Source of the DNA: Aquibium microcysteis
GTDB taxonomy: Bacteria > Pseudomonadota > Alphaproteobacteria > Rhizobiales > Rhizobiaceae
Direction: 5' to 3'
Length of the DNA: 64,000 nucleotides
NCBI RefSeq assembly: GCF_014495845.1
Contig: NZ_CP061080.1
Span: 5,756,001 to 5,820,000, forward strand
Shown here: in pieces, positions 16,815-26,863 of the stretch
Numbering within the stretch: the stretch's first letter is position 1
Layout of the letters: every line of letters starts with the position of its first letter
Notes under the pieces: generated by a model
Told to the model about the DNA's origin: nothing
The model's input: the letters and a program-made list of their open reading frames with translations, nothing else
Databases searched by the model: none
Translations under genes and position numbers: made by a program

Positions 16815-17107
16815 CAGTTCTCGCCGATCAGGTCATGATCCATGTCGTGGTAGACACTCTGCGGCACGGGCTGGCGGCCCGGCTGGAAGGACAGCCCATG
16901 CTTGGCGAGCAGCCGCTTGGCCGTCTCGCCCGGCGTTTCGTTCTCGGGCCGGTCATGGATAGTCTCGCCTGGCGCCTCAGCCCCGACACGGGCGCGGATC
17001 GCCTCGCGCAGCGCGACGATGACCGCGTCCGTGATGCTGGTGTCGTCTATGCGTGCGAGCTGGCGCGCGAGCTGGTCGGCTTCGGGATTTCGGATGTTGA
17101 GCGTCAT
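16814..17107 (-). CDS. vapB: VapB-type antitoxin (Rv0623-like family)
   Basis: 97 aa. The N-terminal ribbon-helix-helix-type segment MTLNIRNPEADQLARQLA and the second helix SITDAVIVALREAIR (about 24-40) match the Rv0623/PSK transcription-factor antitoxins. The C-terminal third (LAKHGLSFQPGRQP) is the expected toxin-binding tail. I started at the ATG at 17107 because it gives the canonical family N-terminus; the frame is open to 17161. It is co-translated with vapC. Confidence 0.85.
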   Translation of the reverse strand: MTLNIRNPEADQLARQLARIDDTSITDAVIVALREAIRARVGAEAPGETIHDRPENETPGETAKRLLAKHGLSFQPGRQPVPQSVYHDMDHDLIGEN

Positions 17108-17162
17108 GCGTGTGGCCTCGCCTATGCGGCCGAGAATACGACACACGTTACCGAGGCGCAAA

Positions 17163-19283
17163 TCACCCCTCCAGCAGGGCGTCCATGAGCTTCTCCGCCG
17201 CTTCCGGGATCACCGTGCCGGGCGGGAAGATGGCGGTGGCGCCGGCGGCGAGCACGGCGTCGAAATCGTCGGGCGGGATGACGCCGCCGGCGACGATCAT
17301 GATGTCCTCGCGGCCGAGACGCGACAGGGCTTCCTTCAGTTCGGGGATCAGGGTCAGGTGGCCGGCGGCCAGCGACGAGGCGCCGACGATGTGGACGTCG
17401 TGCTCGACGCAGAGCTTCGCGATCTCCTCCGGCGTCTGGAACATGGCGCCGACGGTGACGTCGAAGCCGAGGTCGGCGAAGGCCGTGGCGATGACCTTCT
17501 GGCCGCGGTCGTGGCCGTCCTGGCCCATCTTGGCGACGAGGATGCGGGGTGCTGCGCCGGTCTTCTGCCGGAAGGCCTCGACCTTCTCCTGCACGCGCGG
17601 AATGGCGGGGATGTCGCCGGCCTCGGCGCGGTAGACGCCGGAGATCGTCTGGACGGTCGCGACATGGCGGCCGAAGACCTTTTCCAGCGCCAGCGAGATC
17701 TCGCCGACGGTGGCCCTGGCGCGCGCCGCGCGGATGGCGAACTCGAGCAGATTGCCGCCGCCGGCCGCCGCTTCCGTGAGCGCCGCAAGAGCGCCTTCGA
17801 CGGCGGCGACGTCGCGCGTGCCCTTGAGCTGCTGCAGCTTGGAGAGCTGGCGGGCGCGCACCTGCGCGTTGTCGACCTTGAGCACGTCGACCTCGATCTC
17901 GCTTTCCGGCTGGAAGGCGTTGACGCCGATCAGCGCCTGCCGTCCGCCGTCGATGCGCGCCTGGGTGCGGGCGGCGGCCTCCTCGATCCTGAGCTTGGGG
18001 ATGCCCTTCTCGATGGCGGCGGCCATGCCGCCCAGCGCCTCCACCTCCTCGATGTGGGCGAGCGCGCGGGCGGCGAGGTCGTAGGTCAGCCGCTCGACGA
18101 AGGCCGAGCCGCCCCAGGGATCGATGATGCGCGTGGTGCCGGATTCCTGCTGCAGGATGATCTGCGTGTTGCGGGCGATGCGGGCGGAATGGTCGGTCGG
18201 CAGCGCCAGCGCCTCGTCGAAGGCGTTGGTGTGCAGCGACTGGGTGCCGCCCTGGGTCGCCGCCATCGCCTCGATCATGGTGCGGGTGATGTTGTTGTAG
18301 GGATCCTGCGCGGTGAGCGACCAGCCGGAGGTCTGGGTGTGGGCGCGCAGCGCCAGCGACTTGTCGCTCTTCGGCGCGAAGTTCTTCTTCATCAGGATCG
18401 ACCAGAGCAGGCGGCCGGCGCGCTGCTTGGCGAGCTCCATGAAGAAGTTCATGCCGGCGTTCCAGAAGAAGGAGAGGCGCGGCGCGAAGGCGTCGACGTC
18501 GAGCCCGGCGGCGATGCCGGCGCGGACATATTCGATGCCGTCGGCGATGGTGTAGGCGAGCTCGAGGTCGACCGTCGCCCCGGCCTCCTGGATGTGGTAG
18601 CCGGAAATCGAGATCGAGTTGAACTTCGGCATCTCGCGCGATGTGTAGGCGAAGATGTCGGAGATGATCCGCATCGACGGCTTCGGCGGGTAGATGTAGG
18701 TGTTGCGGACCATGAACTCCTTGAGGATGTCGTTCTGGATGGTCCCGGCGAGGTCCTTCCGGGCGACGCCCTGTTCCTCCGCCGCCACGACGTAGAGCGC
18801 CATGATCGGCAGCACGGCGCCGTTCATGGTCATCGAAACGGTCATCTCGCCGAGCGGGATGCCGTCGAAGAGCTGGCGCATGTCGAGGATGGAATCGATC
18901 GCCACGCCCGCCATGCCGACGTCGCCCGCGACCCGCGGATGGTCCGAATCATAGCCGCGATGGGTGGCGAGGTCGAAGGCGACCGACAGGCCCTTCTGGC
19001 CGGCGGCGAGGTTGCGGCGGTAGAAGGCGTTGGACTCCTCGGCCGTCGAGAATCCGGCATATTGCCGGATCGTCCAGGGCTGCTGGACGTACATGGTCGG
19101 GTAGGGGCCGCGCAGGAAGGGGGCGGCACCCGGCACCGTGTCGAGGAAGGGCAGGCCCTCGACGTCGGCCTCGCCGTAGACGCGCTTGATGTCGATGCCT
19201 TCCGGCGTCTCCCACAGGTCGTCGCGGCTCGTCTTGCCGCGCGCGGGCTTCGACCAGTCGATGGCGGCGAAATCGGGGATCAT
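17163..19283 (-). CDS. mutB: Methylmalonyl-CoA mutase, large (catalytic) subunit
   Basis: 706 aa adenosylcobalamin-dependent mutase that converts (R)-methylmalonyl-CoA to succinyl-CoA. The N-terminal TIM barrel (about 60-540) contains the substrate region with [20 protein letters not shown]. The C-terminal B12-binding domain has the lower-ligand motif DGHDRG (DxHxxG) in [15 protein letters not shown] chose ATG 19283, which overlaps the mutA stop (ATGA) and gives the family N-terminus [10 protein letters not shown]; an apparent extension upstream only reads across mutA. It works as a heterodimer with MutA in propionate and odd-chain or branched amino acid metabolism. No meaB chaperone gene follows in this window. 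Confidence 0.95.
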   Translation of the reverse strand: MIPDFAAIDWSKPARGKTSRDDLWETPEGIDIKRVYGEADVEGLPFLDTVPGAAPFLRGPYPTMYVQQPWTIRQYAGFSTAEESNAFYRRNLAAGQKGLSVAFDLATHRGYDSDHPRVAGDVGMAGVAIDSILDMRQLFDGIPLGEMTVSMTMNGAVLPIMALYVVAAEEQGVARKDLAGTIQNDILKEFMVRNTYIYPPKPSMRIISDIFAYTSREMPKFNSISISGYHIQEAGATVDLELAYTIADGIEYVRAGIAAGLDVDAFAPRLSFFWNAGMNFFMELAKQRAGRLLWSILMKKNFAPKSDKSLALRAHTQTSGWSLTAQDPYNNITRTMIEAMAATQGGTQSLHTNAFDEALALPTDHSARIARNTQIILQQESGTTRIIDPWGGSAFVERLTYDLAARALAHIEEVEALGGMAAAIEKGIPKLRIEEAAARTQARIDGGRQALIGVNAFQPESEIEVDVLKVDNAQVRARQLSKLQQLKGTRDVAAVEGALAALTEAAAGGGNLLEFAIRAARARATVGEISLALEKVFGRHVATVQTISGVYRAEAGDIPAIPRVQEKVEAFRQKTGAAPRILVAKMGQDGHDRGQKVIATAFADLGFDVTVGAMFQTPEEIAKLCVEHDVHIVGASSLAAGHLTLIPELKEALSRLGREDIMIVAGGVIPPDDFDAVLAAGATAIFPPGTVIPEAAEKLMDALLEG

Positions 19284-20719
19284 GCCGGTTCTCCCAGGCT
19301 CTCGTCGATGCGCGTGGCGGCGAGCTTCTCGCAGAAGGCGCCGCCCTCCTTCGGTCCCTCGCGCCGCTCCGCGGGCAGGGTGGCGACCGGGCGTTCCTGC
19401 GCCAGCGGGAAGACGGTGGTGCCGACGATGCGGCGCTCGCCGGCGCGGTAGCGCGCTGCCCGGGCTTCGCGGGCCGCGACGACGCGTGCCTGGTAACGGC
19501 CGGCGGCAAGGCTCTCCAGGATCCCGCCCTCCTGCTCGATGACCTTGAACTCTTCCCAGGCGGCCTCGCAGAGTGCCTCGGTGAGATGGGCGATGCCGCC
19601 GGCACCGGCAGCCGGATCGTTGACGAAGCCGACATTGGCCTCGCGCGACAGCACCAGCTGGGTGTTGCGGGCGACGCGTCGGGCGAAATCGTCGGGCAGG
19701 CCGTGGGGCAGCGTGTGCGGCAGCACCGAGATCGAATCCACCCCGCCGACGGCGGCGGCAAAGACCGCGATGGTGGAGCGCAGGATGTTGGTCTCGGGAT
19801 CGCGGCGCGTCATCATCCGCCAGGAGGTCTCGGCATGGATCATCGCCAGCGACGGCTCGACCGAGCAGACTTCCTGCACCCGCGACCACAGGCGCCGCAG
19901 CGCCCGCATCTTGGCGATGGTGACGAACTGGTCCTGGTTGGCCGCGGTGGCGAAGCCGATATGGGGTGCCGCGTAGACCAGCGGCTGGCGCGCCGCCTCG
20001 AACATGCGCAGATGCGACAGCGCCGAGGACAGCATGAAGGCGAGTTCCTGCGCCTCGGTGGCGCCGGCATTGTGGCAGACGCGGCCGTCGGCCTCGAGCA
20101 GCACGCCCGGCACGCCGAGCGCGAAGAAATGGGCGAGCGACTGCGGCAGCGAAGCCTTCAGCGCCTCGATCGACATCCGCATGCGCCCGGTGCCGGCGAA
20201 GATCGCCGACGGATCGATGCCGAAGGAGAGATGCATGCGGGCGGGATCGGCGCGACGGGCGGACAGGTAGGCGACGAGCCATTCGGCGGTGATGCGGCTC
20301 GTCGGATGGGTGTCGACGCGCAGGTCGAGCCGGCCGAGCGGCACGTCGTCGAGCGTGGCCGCCAGCGCTTCCTGGGTGGCGGGCAGGCCGTAGCCGAAGG
20401 CGTTGGGGGCGCCCTCGAAGACGATCGACAGCCCGTCGGCGCCGTTCTTCACGTCCTCCAGCGCCTGCGCGCGGGCGCGCACCGGGTCGGGATCGTCGAC
20501 GCGCTGGAGGATGCGCCAGCCGGCATGCTTGTCGACCCGCGAGATCGGCTGCGGCTCCTGCGACCGGGCGTGGAGGGGCTCGACGCGGATGCCGTCGTCG
20601 GTGCGCGAGACCAGCGTGGTCTCGAAATCGGCGCCGCGCAGCGCCTTCGCCGCCATGTCGCGCCAGAGCGCTTCGTCGACCGGCGGAAAATCCGCCTGGC
20701 TCAGGAGATCAGGTGTCAT
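19280..20719 (-). CDS. mutA: Methylmalonyl-CoA mutase, small subunit
   Basis: 479 aa subunit homologous to the barrel of the large subunit but lacking the DxHxxG cobalamin motif. It is shorter than the roughly 620-residue small subunits of some actinobacteria because the degenerate B12 domain is absent. Recognisable barrel segments are [33 protein letters not shown] and [18 protein letters not shown]. The start at ATG 20719 is preceded by a plausible GA-rich site; reading further upstream enters the intergenic region. It is the first gene of the mutAB operon, coupled by ATGA to mutB. Confidence 0.93.
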   Translation of the reverse strand: MTPDLLSQADFPPVDEALWRDMAAKALRGADFETTLVSRTDDGIRVEPLHARSQEPQPISRVDKHAGWRILQRVDDPDPVRARAQALEDVKNGADGLSIVFEGAPNAFGYGLPATQEALAATLDDVPLGRLDLRVDTHPTSRITAEWLVAYLSARRADPARMHLSFGIDPSAIFAGTGRMRMSIEALKASLPQSLAHFFALGVPGVLLEADGRVCHNAGATEAQELAFMLSSALSHLRMFEAARQPLVYAAPHIGFATAANQDQFVTIAKMRALRRLWSRVQEVCSVEPSLAMIHAETSWRMMTRRDPETNILRSTIAVFAAAVGGVDSISVLPHTLPHGLPDDFARRVARNTQLVLSREANVGFVNDPAAGAGGIAHLTEALCEAAWEEFKVIEQEGGILESLAAGRYQARVVAAREARAARYRAGERRIVGTTVFPLAQERPVATLPAERREGPKEGGAFCEKLAATRIDESLGEPA

Positions 20720-21269
20720 CGTCCGTCCGCATCTGCGCGGCCGTGCACGGGCCGCTTCGCCGCCAGAGTAGAGGGCAACCGCGGGCACCGCAACAAAGCC
20801 GGAGCGCCGGCCCGTGCATCGCACCGCTTCCGACGCATCGGCGCCACACCTTCCCGCATCGCTGCCGCTCCTCTCCTCGCCCGCCGGTCGGATTAGGCCG
20901 GACGGAGGCCGACCGCAACCGCGACGTTCGCCGGGACCGTGCACGGCCGGTGTGAGGGGGGTCGTGGACGGCCGTTTTCTCGCTGCGCCGCGTCATTCCG
21001 GAACGGCCGCCGAGCGAAGCGGAGGCGGGCGTATCCGGAATCCATTCCGTGACGCCTGCGGCCGGTGCCCCCCCTTACCGACGTCACGGAATGGATTCCG
21101 GACAGGCTCCACCGCGCTCCGCGCGGCGCAGCCTTCCGGAATGACGCGGTGCAGGTATAGCGTCGGCCGGAGTCCCACCCTTCGGTGGCGCCGTTGTGGG
21201 GCGGCATCGGTGCGATTATACCTGACGGGCAAGACCGGCCGCGGTCGGGACCATGGAGGACTGCGCCTG
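20720..21269 (+). other. 550-bp intergenic region with a long palindromic element
   Basis: The region lies between the divergent mutA and HerA-like genes. It holds the palindromic element at 20988-21149 and must contain the two outward promoters. I see no tRNA, no convincing small gene and no clear sigma-70 boxes. Confidence 0.6.
20988..21149. repeat. Nested palindromic intergenic repeat, about 160 bp (rhizobial type)
   Basis: Two nested exact inverted repeats are present: CGTCATTCCGGAA (20991-21003) with its complement at 21134-21146, and a 21-nt arm at 21034-21054 (starting TCCGGAATCCATTCCG) with its exact complement at 21082-21102. The sequence between the arms also pairs in part (GAGCGAAGCGG with CCGCGCTCC). 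The whole can fold into one long hairpin. This is the architecture of non-coding palindromic elements dispersed in rhizobial genomes. No coding capacity. Confidence 0.8.
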
Positions 21270-23021
21270 ATGAGTGACGACAGCCTGTTTCTCGGTGCGA
21301 GCCGGACGCCCGACGACGCCTATCAGAAGGCCGAGACGCTGCTGTTGAAATACGGCAACCGGCACGGCCTGGTGACCGGGGCGACCGGCACCGGCAAGAC
21401 GGTGACGCTGCAGGTGCTGGCCGAGGCCTTTTCCAATGCCGGGGTGCCGGTGTTCTGCGCCGACGTGAAGGGCGACCTGTCGGGCATCGCGGCGATGGGC
21501 GAGCCCAAGGAGTTCCTCGTCAAGCGGGCACAGCAGGTGAAGCTCGAGCCCTACGACTTCCAGGAATTCCCGGTGATCTTCTGGGATCTGTTCGGCGAGA
21601 AGGGCCATCCGATCCGGGCGACCGTCTCGGAGATGGGGCCGCTGCTGCTGGCACGGCTGATGAACCTCTCGGAAGCGCAGGAGGGCGTGCTCAACATCGC
21701 CTTCCGCATCGCCGACGAGGACGGCCTGCTGCTGCTCGACCTGAAGGATCTGCAGGCGATGCTGGCGCACGTGGCCGACCGCGCCGCGGAAATCTCCAGG
21801 CTCTACGGCAACGTCTCGAAGACCTCCGTCGGCGCGATCCAGCGTTCGCTGCTGATTCTCGAGCAGCAGGGCGGGGCGAACTTCTTCGGCGAGCCGGCAC
21901 TCGCGATCGCCGACCTGATGCGCACGACGCGCGACGGCCGCGGCGCCATCGGCGTGCTCGCCGCCGACAGGCTGATGATGAACCCGCGGCTCTACGCGAC
22001 CTTCCTGCTCTGGCTGATGTCGGAGCTGTTCGAGGCGTTGCCGGAGGTGGGCGACCCGGACCGGCCGAAGCTCGTCTTCTTCTTCGACGAGGCGCATCTC
22101 CTGTTCGACGACGCGCCCAAGATCCTTGTCGACCGGGTGGAGCAGGTGGTGCGGCTGATCCGCTCCAAGGGCGTCGGCGTCTACTTCGTCACCCAGAACC
22201 CGCTCGACGTGCCCGACACGGTGCTGGCCCAGCTCGGCAACCGCATCCAGCACGCGCTGCGCGCCTACACCCCGCGCGAGCAGAAGGCGGTGAAGGCCTC
22301 GGCCGAGACCTTCCGCGCGAATCCCGACTTCGACTGCGCCGAGGCCATCACCCAGCTCGGCGTCGGCGAGGCGCTGGTGTCGACGCTGGAGGCCAAGGGC
22401 GTGCCGTCGGTCGTGCAGCGCACGCTGATCCGCCCGCCGGCCTCGCGGCTCGGGCCGATCAGCGACGAGGAGCGTCGGCAGATCCAGGCGATGAGCCCGG
22501 TGGCCGGCCAGTACGACAAGACCATCGACCGCGAATCGGCGTTCGAGATCCTGCAGAGGCGCGGCGCCGAGGCGGCCGATGCGGCCGAGCGCGAGGATGG
22601 CGGGCGTTCGCGCGGGCCGTGGGGCGAGGACGCGGGCGACCGGCCGCGCGGGCCCTGGGGCGGCGACGGACGCGACGAGGACCGCGACGACGACCGGCGC
22701 GGGAGCGGCGGTCGCGACGCGACCCGCGAGGGCGACCGCTGGACGCTGCCCGATTTCGACGGCAAGGGCCGCCGCGACGAGGACTTCGAGCAGGAGTACC
22801 GGCAGAGGCGCTCGGGCGGGTCGAGCCGCACGACCTCGGGCCGCACGGGTTCGAGCTCATCGGGTTCGGGCGGCACCCGCAGCAAGTCGTCCGCCCCGCG
22901 CCCGCGGACCTCGAACCGCCAGACCGTGGCGGAGGCGGCGGTCAAGTCAGTGGTGCGGTCGGTGGGCACCTCGCTCGGCCGGGCGCTGGTGCGGGGGATC
23001 CTGGGGAGCTTGAAGCGCTGA
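21270..23021 (+). CDS. HerA-like/DUF853 helicase-type ATPase (YjgR family)
   Basis: 583 aa. The FtsK/HerA-like ATPase core spans about 1-430: Walker A GATGTGKT (37-44), Walker [13 protein letters not shown] with D273-E274, and the [20 protein letters not shown] sensor/arginine-finger region. A long hydrophilic linker (about 435-550) rich in Arg, Gly, Asp and Ser follows ([20 protein letters not shown] repeats). The C-terminal helix ([18 protein letters not shown]) is conserved in the family. YjgR-type proteins are widespread, DNA-linked by homology to HerA, and functionally unassigned. I chose ATG 21270; the reading frame is open further upstream but crosses the palindromic repeat. Confidence 0.88.
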   Translation: MSDDSLFLGASRTPDDAYQKAETLLLKYGNRHGLVTGATGTGKTVTLQVLAEAFSNAGVPVFCADVKGDLSGIAAMGEPKEFLVKRAQQVKLEPYDFQEFPVIFWDLFGEKGHPIRATVSEMGPLLLARLMNLSEAQEGVLNIAFRIADEDGLLLLDLKDLQAMLAHVADRAAEISRLYGNVSKTSVGAIQRSLLILEQQGGANFFGEPALAIADLMRTTRDGRGAIGVLAADRLMMNPRLYATFLLWLMSELFEALPEVGDPDRPKLVFFFDEAHLLFDDAPKILVDRVEQVVRLIRSKGVGVYFVTQNPLDVPDTVLAQLGNRIQHALRAYTPREQKAVKASAETFRANPDFDCAEAITQLGVGEALVSTLEAKGVPSVVQRTLIRPPASRLGPISDEERRQIQAMSPVAGQYDKTIDRESAFEILQRRGAEAADAAEREDGGRSRGPWGEDAGDRPRGPWGGDGRDEDRDDDRRGSGGRDATREGDRWTLPDFDGKGRRDEDFEQEYRQRRSGGSSRTTSGRTGSSSSGSGGTRSKSSAPRPRTSNRQTVAEAAVKSVVRSVGTSLGRALVRGILGSLKR

Positions 23022-23098
23022 GGGGCGAGGGACGCAGCCCTTCTGCCGGGTCCAGTCTGAAGGGAAACGGCAGGCCTCCCGGTTGCGAGCGGCAGCGT

Positions 23099-24115
23099 CT
23101 ATCCGGCAAGCTCCGCCATCGCCTCCTCCACCACCCCGCGGGGCAGCATCAGCAGGTCCGGTGCCTCGAACGGCAGGTGGCCGAGATAGCGTCGCGTCAG
23201 GGCCGCGACCGTTCTCGCCTGCTCGTCGTCGCGGCGGCGTTTCAGGGGGTCGCGGTCGGCACGTTTCGCAATCCAGTGCTTGTGGATCGCAAAGACCCGC
23301 GGGTCGACCGTGACGAGGCGCAGCGGCGCGCCGCGTTCGTCGAGCGCGACCTGGTCGAAGGCGGGGGCGTTCTCGAGCCATGACAGGCCCTCGATCTCGG
23401 CGGCTTCGAGCGCGTCGGCGCCGGCTGCGGCGGATGCCAGGGCCCAGGGCGGGCGGCGCAGCGGCGTGATCAGATCGACGAGATAGCCCTCGTCGTTCTC
23501 GGCGCGAAAACCTTGCGGGCTCTTGCGGAAGGATCGATCGGCACGTCGCAGGAGATCGACGAGCCCGTCCTGCGAAAGCGCCGGATCGCCGACGAGGTTC
23601 AGGCCGCGGCGGGCGTCGAAGAGAAGGTCGAGGTCGCCGGTGGCGGTGATGCCCGGATCGAGGAACACGCCAGCGGCGGCCTCGTAGGCATAGAGCGCGT
23701 TGGTGCCGACGACCCGAAGTCCCTTGCCGAGGAAGCCGCGCTGGTCGAGCAGCCGCAGAATGCGGGCGGCGATCAGGGGAACGCGGCCCATGCCCAGCGC
23801 ACGATTGACCGCCGCCTGCCGGGCGAGCGCCTCATCGAGCCGCTTGCGGCTGGCGATCGCGGCGGCGCGCTCGTTCTCGAACGTCTGCTTGAGGGCCTTG
23901 GTCTCCGGTGAGCGTCGGCCAAGCGATTTCTGCCGGCGCTTGCCGTCCTCGGCATAATAGGCCCGGAACAGGTAGTCCTGTCCCTTCGACGTCTCCCAGA
24001 CCATCGACCCGCGGAAGCCGCGCTCGCGTTCGACCGCATTGCGCCATGCCTGGTAGCGCTGGCGCGTGTTGATCGCTTCCCGGCTCTGATCGGTGACGAA
24101 TTCGACGAAGTCCAT
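23099..24115 (-). CDS. GSU2403-family nucleotidyltransferase-fold protein
   Basis: 338 aa. The N-terminal helical part (about 1-100) ends in RKRLDEALARQAAVNRALGMG. The nucleotidyltransferase core follows, with VVGTNALYAYEAAAG (about 138-152) and the acidic pair TGDLDLLFDARR (about 160-170) corresponding to the hG...DxD catalytic motif. A C-terminal helical region contains IHKHWIAKRADRDPLKRRRDDEQA. The family (NTP_transf_8) is of unknown function, related in fold to antitoxin or toxin NTases. The gene is monocistronic and preceded by four operator-like repeats (24119-24230). There is no clear Shine-Dalgarno: the last repeat copy abuts the start codon. Confidence 0.82.
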   Translation of the reverse strand: MDFVEFVTDQSREAINTRQRYQAWRNAVERERGFRGSMVWETSKGQDYLFRAYYAEDGKRRQKSLGRRSPETKALKQTFENERAAAIASRKRLDEALARQAAVNRALGMGRVPLIAARILRLLDQRGFLGKGLRVVGTNALYAYEAAAGVFLDPGITATGDLDLLFDARRGLNLVGDPALSQDGLVDLLRRADRSFRKSPQGFRAENDEGYLVDLITPLRRPPWALASAAAGADALEAAEIEGLSWLENAPAFDQVALDERGAPLRLVTVDPRVFAIHKHWIAKRADRDPLKRRRDDEQARTVAALTRRYLGHLPFEAPDLLMLPRGVVEEAMAELAG

Positions 24116-24118
24116 GGC

Positions 24119-24230
24119 GGTTCCAACAGTTGCGCGCGGATTTCATCCGAACTGTTGGAACGTACCATGGTCGGACGGGCTGGAGAAGTTCCAACAGGCG
24201 AGCCACAAGACCGCCCGTACTGTTGGAACC
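24119..24230. repeat. Four GTTCCAACAG repeats as two inverted pairs upstream of the nucleotidyltransferase gene
   Basis: Copies lie at 24120-24131 (GTTCCAACAGTT), 24150-24161 (its exact complement), 24188-24197 (GTTCCAACAG) and 24219-24230 (complement, ACTGTTGGAACC). The two pairs have 18- and 22-nt spacers, and copies start about 30, 38 and 32 bp apart, close to three or four helical turns. All four fall between the L,D-transpeptidase stop and the nucleotidyltransferase start. This looks like a multi-site operator. Confidence 0.75.
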
Positions 24231-24264
24231 GCCGTTCTCGCGAACGAACCCGCGTGCCGCCCGC

Positions 24265-24975
24265 CTACCGCACCAGGATCGGCGTCTTGTTCGGCACGCG
24301 GTTGAAGAGGTCCATGACGTCCTGGTTGATCATGCGCACGCAGCCCGAGGAGACGGACTTGCCGATCGACCACCATTCGGGCGAGCCGTGGACGCGGTAG
24401 AGGGTGTCGACGTTGTCCTTGAAGATGTAGAGGGCGCGGGCGCCGAGCGGGTTGTCGAGACCGGGGCGCATGCCGCCATTGTCGGCGCTGTACTTGGCGA
24501 GCTCGGGCTGGCGGGCGATCATCTCGTCCGGCGGCGTCCAGGTCGGCCAGGCGCGCTTCCACTGGATGACGGCGCGGCCCGACCATTCGAAGCCGGCGCG
24601 GCCGAGGCCGACGCCGTAGCGGATCGCCTGTCCGCCCGGCTGGACGAGGTAGAGATAGTGCTTCGAGGTGTCGACGACGACGGTGCCCGGCGCCTCGCCG
24701 GTGGGGTCGGAGACATACTGCCGCAGGAAGCGCGACGGGATCCGCTCGTAGGGCACGGCCGGGACGAGGAAGCCGCCGTCGCTGCGCGCCGCATAGATCT
24801 CGGCATGGTCGAAGCCGCCGCCCATCTCCTCGCCGAACCGCGGCAATTGCGGCAGCTGCGGCATCGGGCGCGACGTGGTGCAGGCGGAGAGAACCAGCTG
24901 GCCGGCGCCGAGAGCGCCCGCCGTCAGCAGGAAGCGCCGCGAAACGCCGCCGGTGGAAGTCGTACGTCCGGTCAT
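24265..24975 (-). CDS. L,D-transpeptidase (ErfK/YbiS family) lipoprotein
   Basis: 236 aa. It combines a twin-arginine-like signal (VSRRFLLTAGALGAG) with a lipobox LSAC, giving lipidated C32. The mature part carries the YkuD catalytic domain (about 95-236) with H196 (HGSPEWWSIG) and nucleophile C212 (SSGCVRM). The enzyme makes 3-3 peptidoglycan cross-links or attaches proteins to the wall, in the periplasm. Single gene; the dehalogenase gene lies upstream on the same strand after about 100 bp. A family often present in many paralogues in rhizobia. Confidence 0.9.
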   Translation of the reverse strand: MTGRTTSTGGVSRRFLLTAGALGAGQLVLSACTTSRPMPQLPQLPRFGEEMGGGFDHAEIYAARSDGGFLVPAVPYERIPSRFLRQYVSDPTGEAPGTVVVDTSKHYLYLVQPGGQAIRYGVGLGRAGFEWSGRAVIQWKRAWPTWTPPDEMIARQPELAKYSADNGGMRPGLDNPLGARALYIFKDNVDTLYRVHGSPEWWSIGKSVSSGCVRMINQDVMDLFNRVPNKTPILVR

Positions 24976-25072
24976 GAAAATCTGTCACCCTCGTGGAAGC
25001 CGCACAACGCGCATGCGGTCAAACGGTTGCCCGGTTTTCGCCGCACCGCGCTCATGCCTGCGGTATCCCCGA

Positions 25073-25735
25073 TCAGCCGAGGTTCGGCAAGCCTCCGAGC
25101 GAGGGCAGGATCACCGCGGGCGGATGATCGAGATACTCGTCGGGCTGCCCGGACCGGTTGATCCACACCGTGCGGAAGCCGAATTTCGCAGCGCCCGCAA
25201 CGTCCCAGCGGTTGGACGACTGGAAGGAGACGGCCTGCGGATAGACGCGTAACGCCGTGGTCACGATGTCGTAAACGGCGGGATCGGTCTTGAACTTCCG
25301 GACCTCGTCGACCGAGAAGACGTGGTCGAGCACGAGGTCGAGCCCGGCCGACTTCACCGCCGCCTCCAGCATCGCAGGCGAGCCGTTGGAGAGAATGGCC
25401 AGCCGCGCGCCGTCGGCCTTCAGCGCCTTCAGCACGGCCGGCACCTCCGGATAGCAGTCGAGCCGCCAGTAGGCGTCGAGCAGGGTCTGCCGCAGCGACC
25501 GGTCGGCCGAGGGCACGCGGGCGAAGGCGAAGTCGAGCGCCTGCTGGGTGAGCTGCCAGAAATCCTGGTAGGAGCCCATCAGGGTCCGCACCCAGGAATA
25601 TTCGAGCTGCTTGGCGCGCCAGATCTCCGACAGGAGCGGGCCGTCCGGCCCGATCGCCTCGGCATGGCGGCGCACGGCCGCGTGCACGTCGAACAGCGTA
25701 CCATAGGCGTCGAAAACGTAGGCGGAGTGGCGCAT
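25073..25735 (-). CDS. Haloacid dehalogenase, type II (HAD superfamily)
   Basis: 220 aa. It has the L-2-haloacid dehalogenase layout: nucleophile D9 (VFDAYGTLFDV), motif II LSNGSPAML (about 115-123), motif III lysine in VRKFKTDPAVYD, and the type-II SSNRWDVAGAAKFGF signature. The usual KP(D/S) after motif III reads KTDP here. It would hydrolyse 2-haloalkanoic acids to 2-hydroxyacids; physiological substrates in rhizobia are rarely known. I started at ATG 25735, which gives the family N-terminus. Divergent from ilvE. Confidence 0.87.
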   Translation of the reverse strand: MRHSAYVFDAYGTLFDVHAAVRRHAEAIGPDGPLLSEIWRAKQLEYSWVRTLMGSYQDFWQLTQQALDFAFARVPSADRSLRQTLLDAYWRLDCYPEVPAVLKALKADGARLAILSNGSPAMLEAAVKSAGLDLVLDHVFSVDEVRKFKTDPAVYDIVTTALRVYPQAVSFQSSNRWDVAGAAKFGFRTVWINRSGQPDEYLDHPPAVILPSLGGLPNLG

Positions 25736-25879
25736 GGGAAGTTCCGTCGGTGATCCCGAGACTTGATCCGATCGGGCGGCACCGGTCAAGCGCAGCGCTG
25801 GCGCAAGAAAACCGCGGCATGGACGATTGACGCACCCGCACGAGCCGCTATCCATGGGTCAACGAAAGGCGGATGCATC

Positions 25880-26755
25880 ATGGCGGTGGATACGAAGGCG
25901 CAGTCGCTCACCTGGACCTATGTCGACGGGGACTGGAACGAGGGCAACGTGGCGCTGGTGGGACCGCGCAGCCACGTGATGTGGCTGGGCTCGAGCGTGT
26001 TCGACGGCGCGCGCTGGTTCGAGAACGTCGCCCCCGACCTCGACCTGCACGCCGCCCGCGTCAACGCCTCGGCGCTGGCGCTCGGCCTGCAGCCGACGAT
26101 GACGGCGGACGAGATCGTCGGCCTGACGATGGACGGGCTGAAGAAGTTCGACGGCAACACCGCCGTCTACATCCGCCCGATGTACTGGGCCGAGCACGGC
26201 GGCTACATGGGCGTGCCGGCAGACCCCGCCTCGACGCGCTTCTGCCTGTGCCTCTACGAATCGCCGATGATCGCGCCGACGGGCTTCTCGCTGACGGTCT
26301 CGCCGTTCCGCCGCCCCTCGCTGGAGACGATGCCGACCAACGCCAAGGCCGGCTGCCTCTACCCCAACAACGGCCGGGCGATCCTGGAGGCGCGGTCGCG
26401 CGGCTTCGACAATGCGCTGGTGCTCGACATGCTGGGCAACGTGGCCGAGACCGGCTCGTCGAACATCTTCATGGTCAAGGACGGGGTGGCCTTCACGCCG
26501 GTGGCCAACGGCACCTTCCTGTCCGGCATCACGCGGTCCCGCACCATCGGCCTGCTGCGCGAGGCGGGTCAGGCGGTCGTGGAGAAGACGCTGACGGTGG
26601 CCGATTTCCTCGGTGCCGACGAGATTTTCTCGACCGGCAACCATTCCAAGGTCGTGCCGGTGCTGCAGATCGAAGACCGGACGCTGCAGGCCGGACCCGT
26701 GGCCGCCAAGGCGCGCGCGCTCTACTGGGACTGGGCGCACGGACGCTCGGCCTGA
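25880..26755 (+). CDS. ilvE: Branched-chain amino acid aminotransferase (PLP fold type IV)
   Basis: 291 aa. The PLP-binding lysine is K156 (MPTNAKAGCLYPNN) and the partner glutamate is E190 in GNVAETGSSNIFMV, the class-IV signature. The enzyme interconverts Leu/Ile/Val and their 2-oxoacids with glutamate/2-oxoglutarate in the cytosol. Other class-IV enzymes (D-amino acid aminotransferase, aminodeoxychorismate lyase) are alternatives, but length and the motif YIRPMYWAE fit the BCAT-like group. ATG 25880 follows a GAAAGGCGG site. Monocistronic; sod follows 108 bp later. Confidence 0.87.
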   Translation: MAVDTKAQSLTWTYVDGDWNEGNVALVGPRSHVMWLGSSVFDGARWFENVAPDLDLHAARVNASALALGLQPTMTADEIVGLTMDGLKKFDGNTAVYIRPMYWAEHGGYMGVPADPASTRFCLCLYESPMIAPTGFSLTVSPFRRPSLETMPTNAKAGCLYPNNGRAILEARSRGFDNALVLDMLGNVAETGSSNIFMVKDGVAFTPVANGTFLSGITRSRTIGLLREAGQAVVEKTLTVADFLGADEIFSTGNHSKVVPVLQIEDRTLQAGPVAAKARALYWDWAHGRSA

Positions 26756-26863
26756 GGCAAACCCGGGCTCCCGCGCGAGCGACGTCTCGATTCGCGCGAC
26801 CGTCTGTCCTATATGGAGCCCGACCCTTTCACCCGTCCCGCAGCCTCCCAAAGGAGAACCACG

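Noticed and set aside
19284..20282. Apparent N-terminal extension of the MutB frame
   Set aside because: It runs through mutA in another frame; MutB has a family-typical start at 19283 coupled to the mutA stop.
24119..24230. CRISPR-like spacing of the four GTTCCAACAG repeats
   Set aside because: The copies alternate orientation, are only 10-12 bp long and have unequal spacers; there is no array and no cas gene.
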